In this document: positions 21,036-28,061 of the stretch, one piece after another | Layout of the letters: the number at the start of each line of letters is the position of its first letter | Numbering within the stretch: the first letter of the stretch is position 1 | Origin: a virus | Virus record (IMG/VR): IMGVR_UViG_3300021139_000066 | Span: 1 to 33,688 of that record | Direction: 5' to 3' (one strand) | Length of the DNA stretch: 33,688 nucleotides | The notes under the pieces: generated by a model | What the model saw: only the letters and a program-made list of their open reading frames with translations | What the model was told of the DNA's origin: nothing | Databases searched by the model: none | Program-made: the position numbers and the translations under genes

Positions 21036-21410
21036 ATGAACGCAACAGTAATTGACGACCCGATTTATTTTGAAATTCTCGCGGAGAGACAAAGGCAAGA
21101 GATGAAATGGGGTCAACAGGATCACCCTTCTGTTGACCCCATTTTGACGGGGAGAAATGGAGGTGCAACGCCAGATAGGCTCTGTCAGGAATACGAGATT
21201 CCTACAGAACACAGAGCAAAGTTTCTATGCGATAATGCGGCTGGTAAAAATGTGCTCACTTGGAGCCATATTTTAGTGGAAGAGCTTTCTGAAACTATTT
21301 CTGCATTTGACGACAAAACCCGAAGAGCAGAGCTTATACAAGTGGCCGCAGTAGCCATAGAATGGATTCAATCGATAGACAGGAAAAATAAAGAAAATGG
21401 TTCAAAATAA
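21036..21410 (+). CDS. MazG-like NTP pyrophosphohydrolase
   Basis: A 124-residue protein of the all-alpha NTP pyrophosphohydrolase type. ERQRQEMKWGQQDHP (about residues 17-31) and LVEELSETISAF...RAELIQVAAVAIEWIQ (about 80-115) match small phage MazG-like proteins; the paired Glu residues (EELSE) bind Mg2+. The reaction would be hydrolysis of a (d)NTP to the monophosphate and pyrophosphate, which can feed phage DNA synthesis or blunt the host stringent response. ATG 21036 is chosen; the frame is open further upstream, but those residues are not family-like. The coding sequence holds a perfect 15-bp inverted repeat (see that entry). Confidence 0.7.
   Translation: MNATVIDDPIYFEILAERQRQEMKWGQQDHPSVDPILTGRNGGATPDRLCQEYEIPTEHRAKFLCDNAAGKNVLTWSHILVEELSETISAFDDKTRRAELIQVAAVAIEWIQSIDRKNKENGSK
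21105..21144 (+). repeat. perfect 15-bp inverted repeat inside the MazG-like gene
   Basis: AAATGGGGTCAACAG (21105-21119) and CTGTTGACCCCATTT (21130-21144) are perfect reverse complements, with a 10-nt loop. The right arm ends in TTTTG, so as RNA it looks like an intrinsic terminator inside a coding sequence. It encodes part of the conserved KWGQQDHP segment. Confidence 0.75.
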
Positions 21411-21693
21411 TTATAGTATATCATTAATAAACTCTTATACCGAAGATCCTGCAAAGGATGCAGAAGAACTCTATACCTTACCTGTCCTATCAATCGAGGA
21501 GGAAAATGGAAAATGGTATTTTAAAGACTCTATTGGTAATAGAGCTCCGACTACAAAAGAGACTATTAAACAGTTTGTTTTTGGTTGTGAGAGAATTAAA
21601 GTATTTGGAGCAGTATATCTATATTTGATTTATTATCCACAACACAAACCTCCAACCCGTAAATTAGAGGAACTAAAAGCCAAATTAGCATAG
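21397..21693 (+). CDS. hypothetical protein
   Basis: A 98-residue protein overlapping the MazG-like gene by 14 nt. A beta-like first half (LPVLSIEEENGKWYFKDSIG) is followed by a helix with an aromatic core (FGAVYLYLIYYP) and a charged tail helix (RKLEELKAKL). Not recognised. Position and overlap suggest co-expression with the nucleotide hydrolase. Confidence 0.6.
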   Translation: MVQNNYSISLINSYTEDPAKDAEELYTLPVLSIEEENGKWYFKDSIGNRAPTTKETIKQFVFGCERIKVFGAVYLYLIYYPQHKPPTRKLEELKAKLA

Positions 21694-21695
21694 GT

Positions 21696-22433
21696 ATGTA
21701 TGATCCAGCAACAATCGCGGATTTTAAGCGGAGAATTAAGGAATTTCCTTTAGAGGAATTAAGGGATACTGGTTTGAAGTGTCCCATTGAAGGAGATCCT
21801 CTTTTCTACATAGGACAAATAGATGAAGAGGCTCCAGGTAGAATTACGTATTGCTCTATGAGAGATGGTATTTTTCAAAGAGTCTATACCAAAGAAAAAG
21901 AAGAACCTTATTATAAAACTAATTGGGATTCTTTTGATAGCCAAGGAGAGAGTAAATGGCCGGTCTATAGAAATAGATTTTTTGTTCCAGATTCTTCTGG
22001 TCTTTGGACAGAATTTAAGACTCATTTCACTTGGGCAAGTAATCAATCTACAATCTATCTTCCGGTAGATATGTCTGAGGAAGAGGTAAAAAAGACTATA
22101 GAGATTCTCCAAGATGAAGAAGGAGGAGTTGGTAATATAATGCCAATAGCAGCCAGGGTAGCAGCCAAAACAATTGGTATGGATTTGGTTGCAGTAACAC
22201 CGATGTCTGGACCTAAAATGTCATTGATGTATTTGGATTATACCTATCCTGGATTAAAGTATGAATACTCAAATAGGCAAACACCTAGAAGACCAAGAAG
22301 AAAAAAGAACATTCGATTTATAAAAAAGAAAAATGGAACAGATAGAATTATTCCTGGAAGGAAATCACGAATACACTTATACCAAGGAGGAAAAAGATGG
22401 AAAAGAAATCCATACACTCCATTACTCCAATAA
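21696..22433 (+). CDS. hypothetical protein with a probably frameshifted C-terminus
   Basis: A 245-residue protein, unknown. The first 205 residues look normal (FYIGQIDEEAPGRITYCSMR, IYLPVDMSEEEVKKTIEILQ). After RRPRRKK the last 40 residues are basic and unstructured (PGRKSRIHLYQGGKRWKR) and overlap the next gene by 101 nt. One base less in the A6 run at 22301-22306 would give a stop codon TAA at 22320-22322 (tail KRTFDL), 10 nt before the next ATG, as elsewhere in the window. A recent indel or a sequencing error is likely. Confidence 0.6.
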   Translation: MYDPATIADFKRRIKEFPLEELRDTGLKCPIEGDPLFYIGQIDEEAPGRITYCSMRDGIFQRVYTKEKEEPYYKTNWDSFDSQGESKWPVYRNRFFVPDSSGLWTEFKTHFTWASNQSTIYLPVDMSEEEVKKTIEILQDEEGGVGNIMPIAARVAAKTIGMDLVAVTPMSGPKMSLMYLDYTYPGLKYEYSNRQTPRRPRRKKNIRFIKKKNGTDRIIPGRKSRIHLYQGGKRWKRNPYTPLLQ

Positions 22434-22632
22434 TCCTATTTGGGAGGATAAAGTTCGCGGGCAAAAAGCATGTTGGCTAGTAGATGATGGGAATGGATTT
22501 GATATGAACTATACCGATTATGATTTGGCTAAGGGATATATTGATTACGCAGAAATGTCCCAACTCAAATATCTACTTGAAATAGTTGTCAAAGAGCCCA
22601 AAGCCGAATACTATAAAAAGGTAGATCTATAA
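22333..22632 (+). CDS. hypothetical protein
   Basis: A 99-residue acidic protein. ATG 22333 lies inside the extended 3' end of the preceding reading frame. The sequence has regular composition (KDGKEIHTLHYSNNPIWEDK, WLVDDGNGFDMNYTDYDLAK) and a C-terminal helix, so this frame is preferred over the overlapping tail. Similar to small phage proteins of unknown role; no domain named. Confidence 0.6.
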   Translation: MEQIELFLEGNHEYTYTKEEKDGKEIHTLHYSNNPIWEDKVRGQKACWLVDDGNGFDMNYTDYDLAKGYIDYAEMSQLKYLLEIVVKEPKAEYYKKVDL

Positions 22633-22874
22633 AATGACGGGATATTTAAAAAAGTTCAAAAATTTGAGCCTATTTCTTGCCCCTAATGATTTATATTAAA
22701 AATAATTTTGGATTTAAAATTTCAAGCTTAAAATCGACCAAAATGCACTTCCAAGGCGATTATTTTAATCAAATTTTGAGGAAAATTAACTAAATGCACT
22801 AATCCCCGAGGGCTGGAAAACTCTTTGACCTATAGATAAATATAGGATACAAAAAATTCAAAATAACAACAAAA
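22633..22874. other. 242-bp intergenic region
   Basis: No gene is supported here; a 21-codon frame from 22634 is probably chance. It holds two copies of AAATGCACT (near 22742 and 22792) and an inverted repeat CCTATA-GATAAA-TATAGG at 22829-22846, 29 nt before the next ATG. ATAAATA within that repeat resembles a T4-type late -10 box (low confidence). Confidence 0.5.
22829..22846 (+). promoter_or_regulatory. inverted repeat, possible operator or late promoter
   Basis: CCTATA and TATAGG flank GATAAA and form a short dyad. ATAAATA (22836-22842) resembles the T4 late promoter core, and its distance to ATG 22875 fits a leader of about 25 nt. No second site of identical sequence supports it. Confidence 0.3.
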
Positions 22875-23060
22875 ATGGAAAGGAATTTGTTAGAGCGTAT
22901 CCAGAAAGAAATAGAGTATATCCTGGAACACGAAGATGGTCTTAATCATCACGACAAGGTAGAATTACACAGATTACTCCAAGAGAAGAAAAAACACGAA
23001 GCCGCATTAAGTAAAATAGAAATAAATTTACAAAAGTTCACGGATGACATTATTCAATAA
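22875..23060 (+). CDS. small coiled-coil protein
   Basis: A 61-residue protein that is almost entirely charged helix (LERIQKEIEYILEHEDGLNH, then EKKKHEAALSKIEINLQ). It would form a helical hairpin around the GLNHHDK turn. The leader is A-rich (ACAACAAAAATG) with no Shine-Dalgarno sequence. Function unknown. Confidence 0.6.
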   Translation: MERNLLERIQKEIEYILEHEDGLNHHDKVELHRLLQEKKKHEAALSKIEINLQKFTDDIIQ

Positions 23061-23078
23061 TTTTTAAATATAACTTAA

Positions 23079-23306
23079 ATGGAATTATTAGGAAATCCAG
23101 TTTACATAACCTATAAGAATTGGAAAGGAGTTATTGGACATAGAAGAGTACATCCTATTAAAATATGGTATGGTGGAACAGAATTCCACCAGGAATTACA
23201 ATGGTTCCTTCATGCAATTGATATAGAAAAAGGAGAAGAAAGGAATTTTGCAATGAAGGATGTTATGATGTGGAACAATGATTCGGAACTAAGTCCAATA
23301 ATATAG
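23079..23306 (+). CDS. small WYL-like protein
   Basis: A 75-residue protein. ITYKNWKGVIGHRRVHPIKI, then WYGGTEFHQELQWFLHAIDI and ERNFAMKDV follow the pattern of small phage and bacterial proteins with 'RR..P..i.fG.TE.HpE.QWLL.A.D...g..R.FAl.di', whose strand order resembles a WYL domain. WYL domains bind ligands or nucleic acids, but the role of this short form is not known. Confidence 0.5.
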   Translation: MELLGNPVYITYKNWKGVIGHRRVHPIKIWYGGTEFHQELQWFLHAIDIEKGEERNFAMKDVMMWNNDSELSPII

Positions 23307-23307
23307 G

Positions 23308-23331
23308 TTGGTCGGCGTATGCTTCGACCAA
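23308..23331 (+). repeat. hairpin after the WYL-like gene
   Basis: TTGGTCG and CGACCAA form a perfect 7-bp stem with a 10-nt loop, starting right after the stop codon (23304-23306). It is followed by AT-rich sequence but no clear T-run, so it is at best a weak terminator or an RNA-processing site. Confidence 0.4.
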
Positions 23332-23383
23332 ATTAAATTTCATTCGATTACGTCTTTGAAGTTTAAAATAGTAAAACTAAGAA

Positions 23384-23587
23384 ATGGAAAGTAATAAGGA
23401 AGTACTCGCAATGACATTAGATGGTAAACCCCTCTATGAAGGTTCCAATTTTTGGTATATTAATAGTGACGAATCAGTACATGGAGCTATTATGACCAAA
23501 GATAGGGCAGAATATTACACAGGAAGGTATCGTATTTATAAATTCAAACACGCAGCTATATGCAACTCGAAAACCGGAGGAATGTAA
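23384..23587 (+). CDS. small hypothetical protein
   Basis: A 67-residue protein with beta-like text (LTLDGKPLYEGSNFWYINS-like strands, then RYRIYKFKHAAIC). Not recognised. Its stop codon lies in the loop of a small GGAGGA/TCCTCC stem (about 23577-23595) and it overlaps the next gene by 28 nt. Confidence 0.5.
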   Translation: MESNKEVLAMTLDGKPLYEGSNFWYINSDESVHGAIMTKDRAEYYTGRYRIYKFKHAAICNSKTGGM

Positions 23588-23907
23588 ATCCTCCAGTCTA
23601 CTATAAGATAGTAGAAAAAAAGAACTCCAACCTATATACATTATTCCACGGGATTGGGGGAACAAGAAAACTACCTATTGATACTTGGATAGAAGGTGAA
23701 ATTAGAGAAAATGTCATGGATGGACATGGAACTAAATACACCTCTGGAATTCATATTATAGAAGGTAAAGAAAATGCAGAAGAATATCTGAAGAGATTTA
23801 AAAGAACGGATCGGGTAATTGTCGAATGTCACGCAGAAGGGCTTAGAAGAAAAGAAAAGAGTAAGTCTTATGTTTATTTAGCAAATCGTATTAAAATAAT
23901 TAATTAA
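23560..23907 (+). CDS. conserved-looking phage protein of unknown function
   Basis: A 115-residue, beta-rich protein: YYKIVEKKNSNLYTLFHGIG, then LPIDTWIEGEI, KYTSGIHIIEG and an EYLKRF helix before VIVECHAEGLRRKEKSKSYV. I recall phage proteins with the same order of 'LFHG...SR.LP...W', 'SGFH' and 'V.C.A.G.r.KeHS...V.LA' whose role is unknown. The ATG at 23560 overlaps the preceding gene. Confidence 0.6.
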   Translation: MQLENRRNVNPPVYYKIVEKKNSNLYTLFHGIGGTRKLPIDTWIEGEIRENVMDGHGTKYTSGIHIIEGKENAEEYLKRFKRTDRVIVECHAEGLRRKEKSKSYVYLANRIKIIN

Positions 23908-23917
23908 ACCAAAACAT

Positions 23918-24358
23918 ATGAAAGTTTATTTAGCAGGTCCAATTACGGGCTATGATTATGGAACCGTTAACAATTGGAGAGAAGGAGTTGTAGAACATTT
24001 AAAGGACCACGGTCTTCATGGATACTCTCCAATGAGGGGTAAGAATTATCTAAGTAAGGAAGATATGATACAGGATTCCTATAGTGATTACACTATGAGC
24101 TCTATTACTGGTATCAATGTCCGCGATTTTAATGATTGTAAGACTGCAGATGCCATTTTGGTGAATTTATTAGGTGCCAAAAGGGTATCAATTGGTACAG
24201 TTATGGAAATAGCATGGGGTAGGGCATACCAAATTCCAGTCGTTTTAGTAATGGAAAAGGATAATATCCATTCACATGGTATGCTAGAATTTGGTAATAT
24301 TATCGCTCCAAATTTAGATGAAGGGGTAGAAGCAATTATCCAGATATTGAAACCGTAA
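23918..24358 (+). CDS. nucleoside 2-deoxyribosyltransferase
   Basis: A 146-residue enzyme of the usual family size. MKVYLAGPITG at the start is the nucleoside-binding loop. DFNDCKTADAILVNLLGAK (70-88) and SIGTVMEIAWGRAYQIPVVLVM (91-112) follow, with Glu97 as the likely nucleophile that attacks C1' of the deoxynucleoside. It exchanges bases between deoxynucleosides (salvage), in line with other phage nucleotide genes here such as thyA and the MazG-like hydrolase. It could instead act in making a modified base. Its stop codon lies within a small palindrome AACCGT-A-ACGGTT. Confidence 0.85.
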   Translation: MKVYLAGPITGYDYGTVNNWREGVVEHLKDHGLHGYSPMRGKNYLSKEDMIQDSYSDYTMSSITGINVRDFNDCKTADAILVNLLGAKRVSIGTVMEIAWGRAYQIPVVLVMEKDNIHSHGMLEFGNIIAPNLDEGVEAIIQILKP

Positions 24359-24372
24359 CGGTTGATATATAA
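24351..24372 (+). promoter_or_regulatory. palindrome and GATATATAA box ahead of the ParB-like gene
   Basis: AACCGT-A-ACGGTT (24351-24363) is a perfect short dyad covering the preceding stop codon, followed at once by GATATATAA (24364-24372), 3 nt before ATG 24376. A related GATATATAA box stands 3 nt before the ATG at 30700, and GAATATATAAGG stands 18 nt before the ATG at 28385. Function unknown; a promoter that close would give leaderless mRNA. Confidence 0.35.
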
Positions 24373-24375
24373 TGG

Positions 24376-25296
24376 ATGAAGAGTTATCTAGAATATACTA
24401 AATTATTAGAAGATACTAACGTTCCTATCTTACCTGCTGGCGATACTCCAAAAGATTCACCGGCAGAGGTCTATAAGGATATAATTAATTTGGATTATAA
24501 GGATTTTATTAACGTCTTGAGTAATGACGTTAAGAATCCTCGTATAGATCATTTGTTAAAGGCTGGATTAAAAGATGGTAAGCCAGACGATGAGAAAATG
24601 AAATTTACTAAGGAGATTATAAAAGTGAGTGATTTAAGACCAACCCAAAGAGAAATAGATCTAGATAAATCCTTAAAAGTACAATTAACCGCACAGTATC
24701 CGGATCAAATAGATATGATTTTAGATGGTAAATCTGTTGAAGTGAGGGGTCCAATAGTAACTTTAAATTCCAAATATATTATTGATGGACACCATAGATG
24801 GTCTCAAATTTATGCTATGAATCCCCAAGCTAATATGTCTTGTGTAAATATAAATTTTGATATAAGTCCGATAGAAGCATTAAAAACCGTCCAAATGGCA
24901 ATAGCTGCCGAAGTTGGGTCTGTTCCTGTCGAACATGTTGAGGGAAAAAATATGTACGATTGTAGAAAGTATGATATTTACAAATATGTAAAAAAACATA
25001 TTTGTAAATTAACCTATGACAAATTAGTAGAATTTAAAAAAATTCTTCCACACGAAGAACATAATATGGCTAATCAAACAGCAGCTAGGTATTTCTGGAA
25101 AAATATTCACACAATGCAAAAAATATCCCAGCCTGCCAAAGGATCCCCAGATAGAGGACTAATGCCACAAACGGAATATGCCCCCAACTGGGAAAAGACC
25201 TTAGCATCTGGTGAAATTAATTTCAAGGATCCTTTCAATTCTGTAAAAGAATCTAAAATTCCTAAATATAGTGATTTTATAAACTTAAAGCGGTGA
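24376..25296 (+). CDS. ParB/sulfiredoxin-like nuclease-fold protein with capsid-targeting N-terminus
   Basis: A 306-residue protein. Residues 1-12 (MKSYLEYTKLLE) resemble the T4 capsid-targeting peptide (MKTYQEFIAE) and end in a predicted prohead-protease site LLE|D. The IKVSDLRPTQREID segment (82-95) and IIDGHHRWSQIYAMNP (135-150) match the ParB/Srx fold, whose GHHR motif binds phosphate or nucleotides. The C-terminal half is helical and ends YSDFINLKR. If the targeting call is right, it is packaged in the head and could enter the host with the DNA. A perfect 14-bp inverted repeat lies at 24976-25009. Its 3' end overlaps the convergent terminase gene by 12 nt. Confidence 0.65.
   Translation: MKSYLEYTKLLEDTNVPILPAGDTPKDSPAEVYKDIINLDYKDFINVLSNDVKNPRIDHLLKAGLKDGKPDDEKMKFTKEIIKVSDLRPTQREIDLDKSLKVQLTAQYPDQIDMILDGKSVEVRGPIVTLNSKYIIDGHHRWSQIYAMNPQANMSCVNINFDISPIEALKTVQMAIAAEVGSVPVEHVEGKNMYDCRKYDIYKYVKKHICKLTYDKLVEFKKILPHEEHNMANQTAARYFWKNIHTMQKISQPAKGSPDRGLMPQTEYAPNWEKTLASGEINFKDPFNSVKESKIPKYSDFINLKR
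24976..25009 (+). repeat. perfect 14-bp inverted repeat inside the ParB-like gene
   Basis: ATTTACAAATATGT (24976-24989) and ACATATTTGTAAAT (24996-25009) are perfect reverse complements with a loop of six A. It is AT-rich and lies inside coding sequence (IYKYVKKHICKL). Confidence 0.65.
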
Positions 25297-26379
25297 TAAT
25301 CCCAATTTCTGTATATCGTCCGGGGTTAATCCCATAAACTTAGTGAGTATAAATTCTCTGTTAAAAAACGGGGCGCCTTCTCCAGTCTGGATCTCTAACA
25401 TTTTTTCGACACGAGCAAGCCTTTCTGTTATTAGCTCTAGCGTATTTCCTGTTGTTGTCTTTGCTGGATTATCTTCTTTCTTTTCTGGCTCCTCCTTTTT
25501 TTCCTCTGGAGCATTACCAAAAGAAAGGCCGTATTCCCTATCAAATAATTCTTGTGATCCAAGATTCATCGTTTCTGCCTTTTTCCACGCTTCATCTCTC
25601 CCCGGGACTAACCACCAGTCTATTCTATGTGGATAGAATACATTTTTTCCATTTATAGCATCATTATAAATTTCCCAGAACTTATTACGTCCATTTGGTG
25701 TAGATTGTACTATTAATTGTCCATCACTACTTGCTAACATTTGTCCAAATGCCATCATATAGACATCATTAAAACTATTATATGGTATATGAGCAGCTTC
25801 ATCAATATAGACAAGATCAAAAGTATAACCTAATGCAGGTCCTTTTGATGATCCTTTTGCTATTACCCTAGCCCCATTATCAAATACAACAGAGGTTTGA
25901 TTCCAAGCCTGAACTCCAGGCTTCATATAGAATGGTAAGTTTCTATAAATAGTTTTAATTTTGTCAAGAACCTCTACTCCACTATCCCTATTATTATTAA
26001 CTAATAATATCTTTTTTCCTTCTAAAATTTTACTCATACAATAGATAGCTTCCATAATGGTTTTACCCGTTTGCCTAGCTGCCATTGTAACAATAAACCT
26101 ATATTTCTTTTGGGCTGTTAAATATTCTTCCTGATACTTGTGTAGTTGGATTTGTTTAATTCCTTCATAAGTGTTCACTTTACAAAAGGAATTGGCAAGA
26201 TGAATAATATCTTCCTTTACTTTTGCAATAGATTCTAATTCTTCCACCGTTAGATCAAATAGTAGATTACCTTTCTTTAGTTCGATGTCATTTTGATAAA
26301 AAGGTGTTTCGTTAAATAGACTTGTATCATTACCTAAATCGTTTTTGATAAAGTCTATTATTTTGGTACTGTGGATCAT
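25285..26379 (-). CDS. terminase large subunit ATPase domain without nuclease domain
   Basis: A 364-residue protein with the T4 gp17-type packaging ATPase: adenine-motif region QLHKYQEEYL, Walker A AARQTGKT (about 100-107), GVEVLDKIKTIYRNLPFYMK, Walker B LVYIDEAA (189-196, with catalytic Glu) and coupling motif STPNG (226-230). The RNase H-like nuclease domain, which should follow from about residue 300, is missing. Instead there is a charged Glu/Lys linker, a short coiled coil (TLELITERLARVEKMLEIQT) and a FMGLTPDDIQKLGLSPL tail. The usual length is 500-610. Either the nuclease is encoded elsewhere (split gene) or this is a paralogue. It is on the minus strand with the 26381 gene, 1 nt apart. 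Confidence 0.8.
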   Translation of the reverse strand: MIHSTKIIDFIKNDLGNDTSLFNETPFYQNDIELKKGNLLFDLTVEELESIAKVKEDIIHLANSFCKVNTYEGIKQIQLHKYQEEYLTAQKKYRFIVTMAARQTGKTIMEAIYCMSKILEGKKILLVNNNRDSGVEVLDKIKTIYRNLPFYMKPGVQAWNQTSVVFDNGARVIAKGSSKGPALGYTFDLVYIDEAAHIPYNSFNDVYMMAFGQMLASSDGQLIVQSTPNGRNKFWEIYNDAINGKNVFYPHRIDWWLVPGRDEAWKKAETMNLGSQELFDREYGLSFGNAPEEKKEEPEKKEDNPAKTTTGNTLELITERLARVEKMLEIQTGEGAPFFNREFILTKFMGLTPDDIQKLGLSPL

Positions 26380-26380
26380 A

Positions 26381-26788
26381 TTAAAATAATTTTATTGTTT
26401 CGGGGTGTCCAATACTTCCATATCTTCCATCCTCCGTAATATCTAAGTTTTTAAATACGTAAGAAACCTTGATTCTCATACATCCTTCTCCTTCATAATC
26501 GCCGGCAAATCCGGTAGTACTAATAAACTCGGTTTCTCCTTCTAATTGGAAGTAAACATTTCCACTTTTGTCAAAATGCCTTATTCTAATTTCTTTGGAT
26601 GCCTTTAGACACTCAAAGTTTTCTATAAATTTTCCTTGGCTAACTTCCATATCAACCCAAAGAATTCGATCTTCTATTTTATAGGATATTACATACTCAG
26701 TTAAACCAATATAAGTAATACCACCGTCACAGAAGTTCATCTCAAATTGATTAAGGTAATATGGTTCTAATTTTTGTGATGGATACAT
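26381..26788 (-). CDS. hypothetical protein, co-transcribed with the terminase ATPase
   Basis: A 135-residue, beta-rich acidic protein (YVISYKIEDRILWVDMEVSQ, IRIRHFDKSGNVYFQLEGET, CMRIKVSYVFKNLDI). It ends 1 nt before the terminase gene start, so both belong to one minus-strand operon. The composition and strand pattern would suit a virion structural protein, but I recognise no family. Confidence 0.6.
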   Translation of the reverse strand: MYPSQKLEPYYLNQFEMNFCDGGITYIGLTEYVISYKIEDRILWVDMEVSQGKFIENFECLKASKEIRIRHFDKSGNVYFQLEGETEFISTTGFAGDYEGEGCMRIKVSYVFKNLDITEDGRYGSIGHPETIKLF

Positions 26789-26813
26789 GATTATTTTTTT
26801 TCTTATACAGGAA

Positions 26814-26844
26814 AAAATATAGAATGTTTCATATATATCAAAAA
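26814..26844 (-). promoter_or_regulatory. minus-strand promoter for the terminase operon
   Basis: Read on the minus strand: T5 (26844-26840), an 18-nt spacer and TATATTTT (26821-26814). The layout equals the recurrent plus-strand promoter, with T in place of the final G. It would start a leader of about 20 nt before the ATG at 26788. It overlaps back to back with the promoter at 26849. Confidence 0.4.
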
Positions 26845-26848
26845 TATA

Positions 26849-26880
26849 TTTTTTAATACAGAAACTTTTTATTATATTTG
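26849..26880 (+). promoter_or_regulatory. promoter, recurrent phage class, nearly leaderless
   Basis: T6 (26849-26854), an 18-nt spacer containing GAAAC, and TATATTTG (26873-26880). The RNA ligase ATG begins at 26889, only 8 nt after the box. With the usual distance from box to start, the mRNA would have a leader of only a few bases. Confidence 0.7.
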
Positions 26881-26888
26881 CTTTGTGT

Positions 26889-27536
26889 ATGAAATATAAT
26901 AGAACATATCATTTTCCATTTTCCCCTGGCGCTACTAGTGATGACAGGATAGCTCCTTCTGTGAGTAGATTAATTGGTGTACCGATAATTGGTACAGAGA
27001 AATTGGATGGTGAGAATACGGATGAAATGACTTTGGGTGTGTATGCTCGTAGTCATGCAGCATTTACCATATCTCCTTGGTCTCGGGCAGTAAGGGATTT
27101 ACATGCGAGGATAGGACATCAAATTCCAGAGGGTGTTCATATTTTTGGAGAAAACATGGAGGGTATTCATAGTATTGAATATGAAAGATTACGGTCTTAC
27201 TTCTATATGTTTGGGATTAGGGAAGAAATGAATTGGCTTTCCTGGCCAGAAGTGGAAGAATACGCTTTCTTATTCGATTTAATAACTGTTCCCGTTTTAT
27301 TTAGAGGAGTAGTTAATACTGAGAAAGAATTAAAGGAATTGGTAGAAAAATTAGCTAAGGAACCATCTGCATTAGGAGGAAAAAGAGAAGGTGTGGTATT
27401 TAGAACAGAAGCAGGTTTTCCGGATACTGATTTTGGTGAATGTGTGTTAAAATGGGTAAGAGAAGGACATGTTCAAACTGATGAGCATTGGACCCGAAAT
27501 TGGAAACGGGCTAAATTGTATTTCGATGGTGAGTGA
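26889..27536 (+). CDS. ATP-dependent RNA ligase (Rnl2-like family)
   Basis: A 215-residue nucleotidyltransferase. Motif I is TEKLDGEN with Lys38 as the nucleotidylated residue, followed by GVYARSHA, motif III HIFGENMEGIHSIEY, motif IIIa YFYMFGI, motif IV REGVVFR and motif V VLKWVREGHVQTDEHW. It seals RNA (or tRNA) breaks by an enzyme-AMP intermediate, as in phage repair of host nuclease damage. It is shorter than T4 Rnl2 (334) because the C-terminal domain is missing. ATG 26889 is chosen over an in-frame TTG at 26883 that would add only LC. Confidence 0.85.
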   Translation: MKYNRTYHFPFSPGATSDDRIAPSVSRLIGVPIIGTEKLDGENTDEMTLGVYARSHAAFTISPWSRAVRDLHARIGHQIPEGVHIFGENMEGIHSIEYERLRSYFYMFGIREEMNWLSWPEVEEYAFLFDLITVPVLFRGVVNTEKELKELVEKLAKEPSALGGKREGVVFRTEAGFPDTDFGECVLKWVREGHVQTDEHWTRNWKRAKLYFDGE

Positions 27537-27537
27537 A

Positions 27538-27789
27538 ATGAGAAAATGGGAGATTGAGCAAATCTTTAAGAAATATGGATGGTATCACAGTATAGAGAAC
27601 CCATATACATTCGTAAATTTTAACAGTGGTCATTTCGCAATTATTGGAGTACCAAAAATTCCAATTCAGGAACAAAAATGGAGTGTTTATATTTGGACAA
27701 AAGGTGAATATAATGGTATAAGTTATTATCGTTATGAAGATCTTCTAAAAAGATTAGAAATGTGGCCTCCATTCGAAAGAATTAAGTAA
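27538..27789 (+). CDS. small protein, tandem paralogue 1 of 3
   Basis: An 83-residue protein. The N-terminal helix (MRKWEIEQIFKKYG) is followed by strands (KWSVYIWTKGEYNGISYYRY) and the C-terminal signature LLKRLEMWPPFERIK. The next two genes share the C-terminal block: an aromatic strand, then YY/DL..(K/R)LE..P.FERIK. ATG 27538 is preferred, 1 nt after the RNA ligase stop codon; ATG 27526 in frame is an alternative. Function unknown. Confidence 0.65.
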   Translation: MRKWEIEQIFKKYGWYHSIENPYTFVNFNSGHFAIIGVPKIPIQEQKWSVYIWTKGEYNGISYYRYEDLLKRLEMWPPFERIK

Positions 27790-27790
27790 T

Positions 27791-28060
27791 ATGCAATCAG
27801 AAGAACCAGGAATAATATTAAAGGAATATGGGTTTACTTATGTTCCTTTAAAGAATAAAGTTTACTATAATCCGATTACTGAATACTATGCAAAGGTATT
27901 AGAAAATACCCCCGTGAATTCAAGTATTTTCAGTTATCGGAACAGGTATAGTGTTTATTTCTGGAAAAAAGATAAGCCAAGTGATGGCATAAATTATTTC
28001 AAACGCATAGATTTGATAAGAAAACTAGAAGAAGAACCAGAATTTGAAAGGATTAAGTAA
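27791..28060 (+). CDS. small protein, tandem paralogue 2 of 3
   Basis: An 89-residue paralogue of its neighbours: IILKEYGFTYVPLKN at the start, RYSVYFWKKDKPSDGINYFK in the middle and DLIRKLEEEPEFERIK at the end. The junctions before and after it share the bases ATTAAGTAATATG, as expected for gene duplication. Function unknown. Confidence 0.65.
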   Translation: MQSEEPGIILKEYGFTYVPLKNKVYYNPITEYYAKVLENTPVNSSIFSYRNRYSVYFWKKDKPSDGINYFKRIDLIRKLEEEPEFERIK

Positions 28061-28061
28061 T

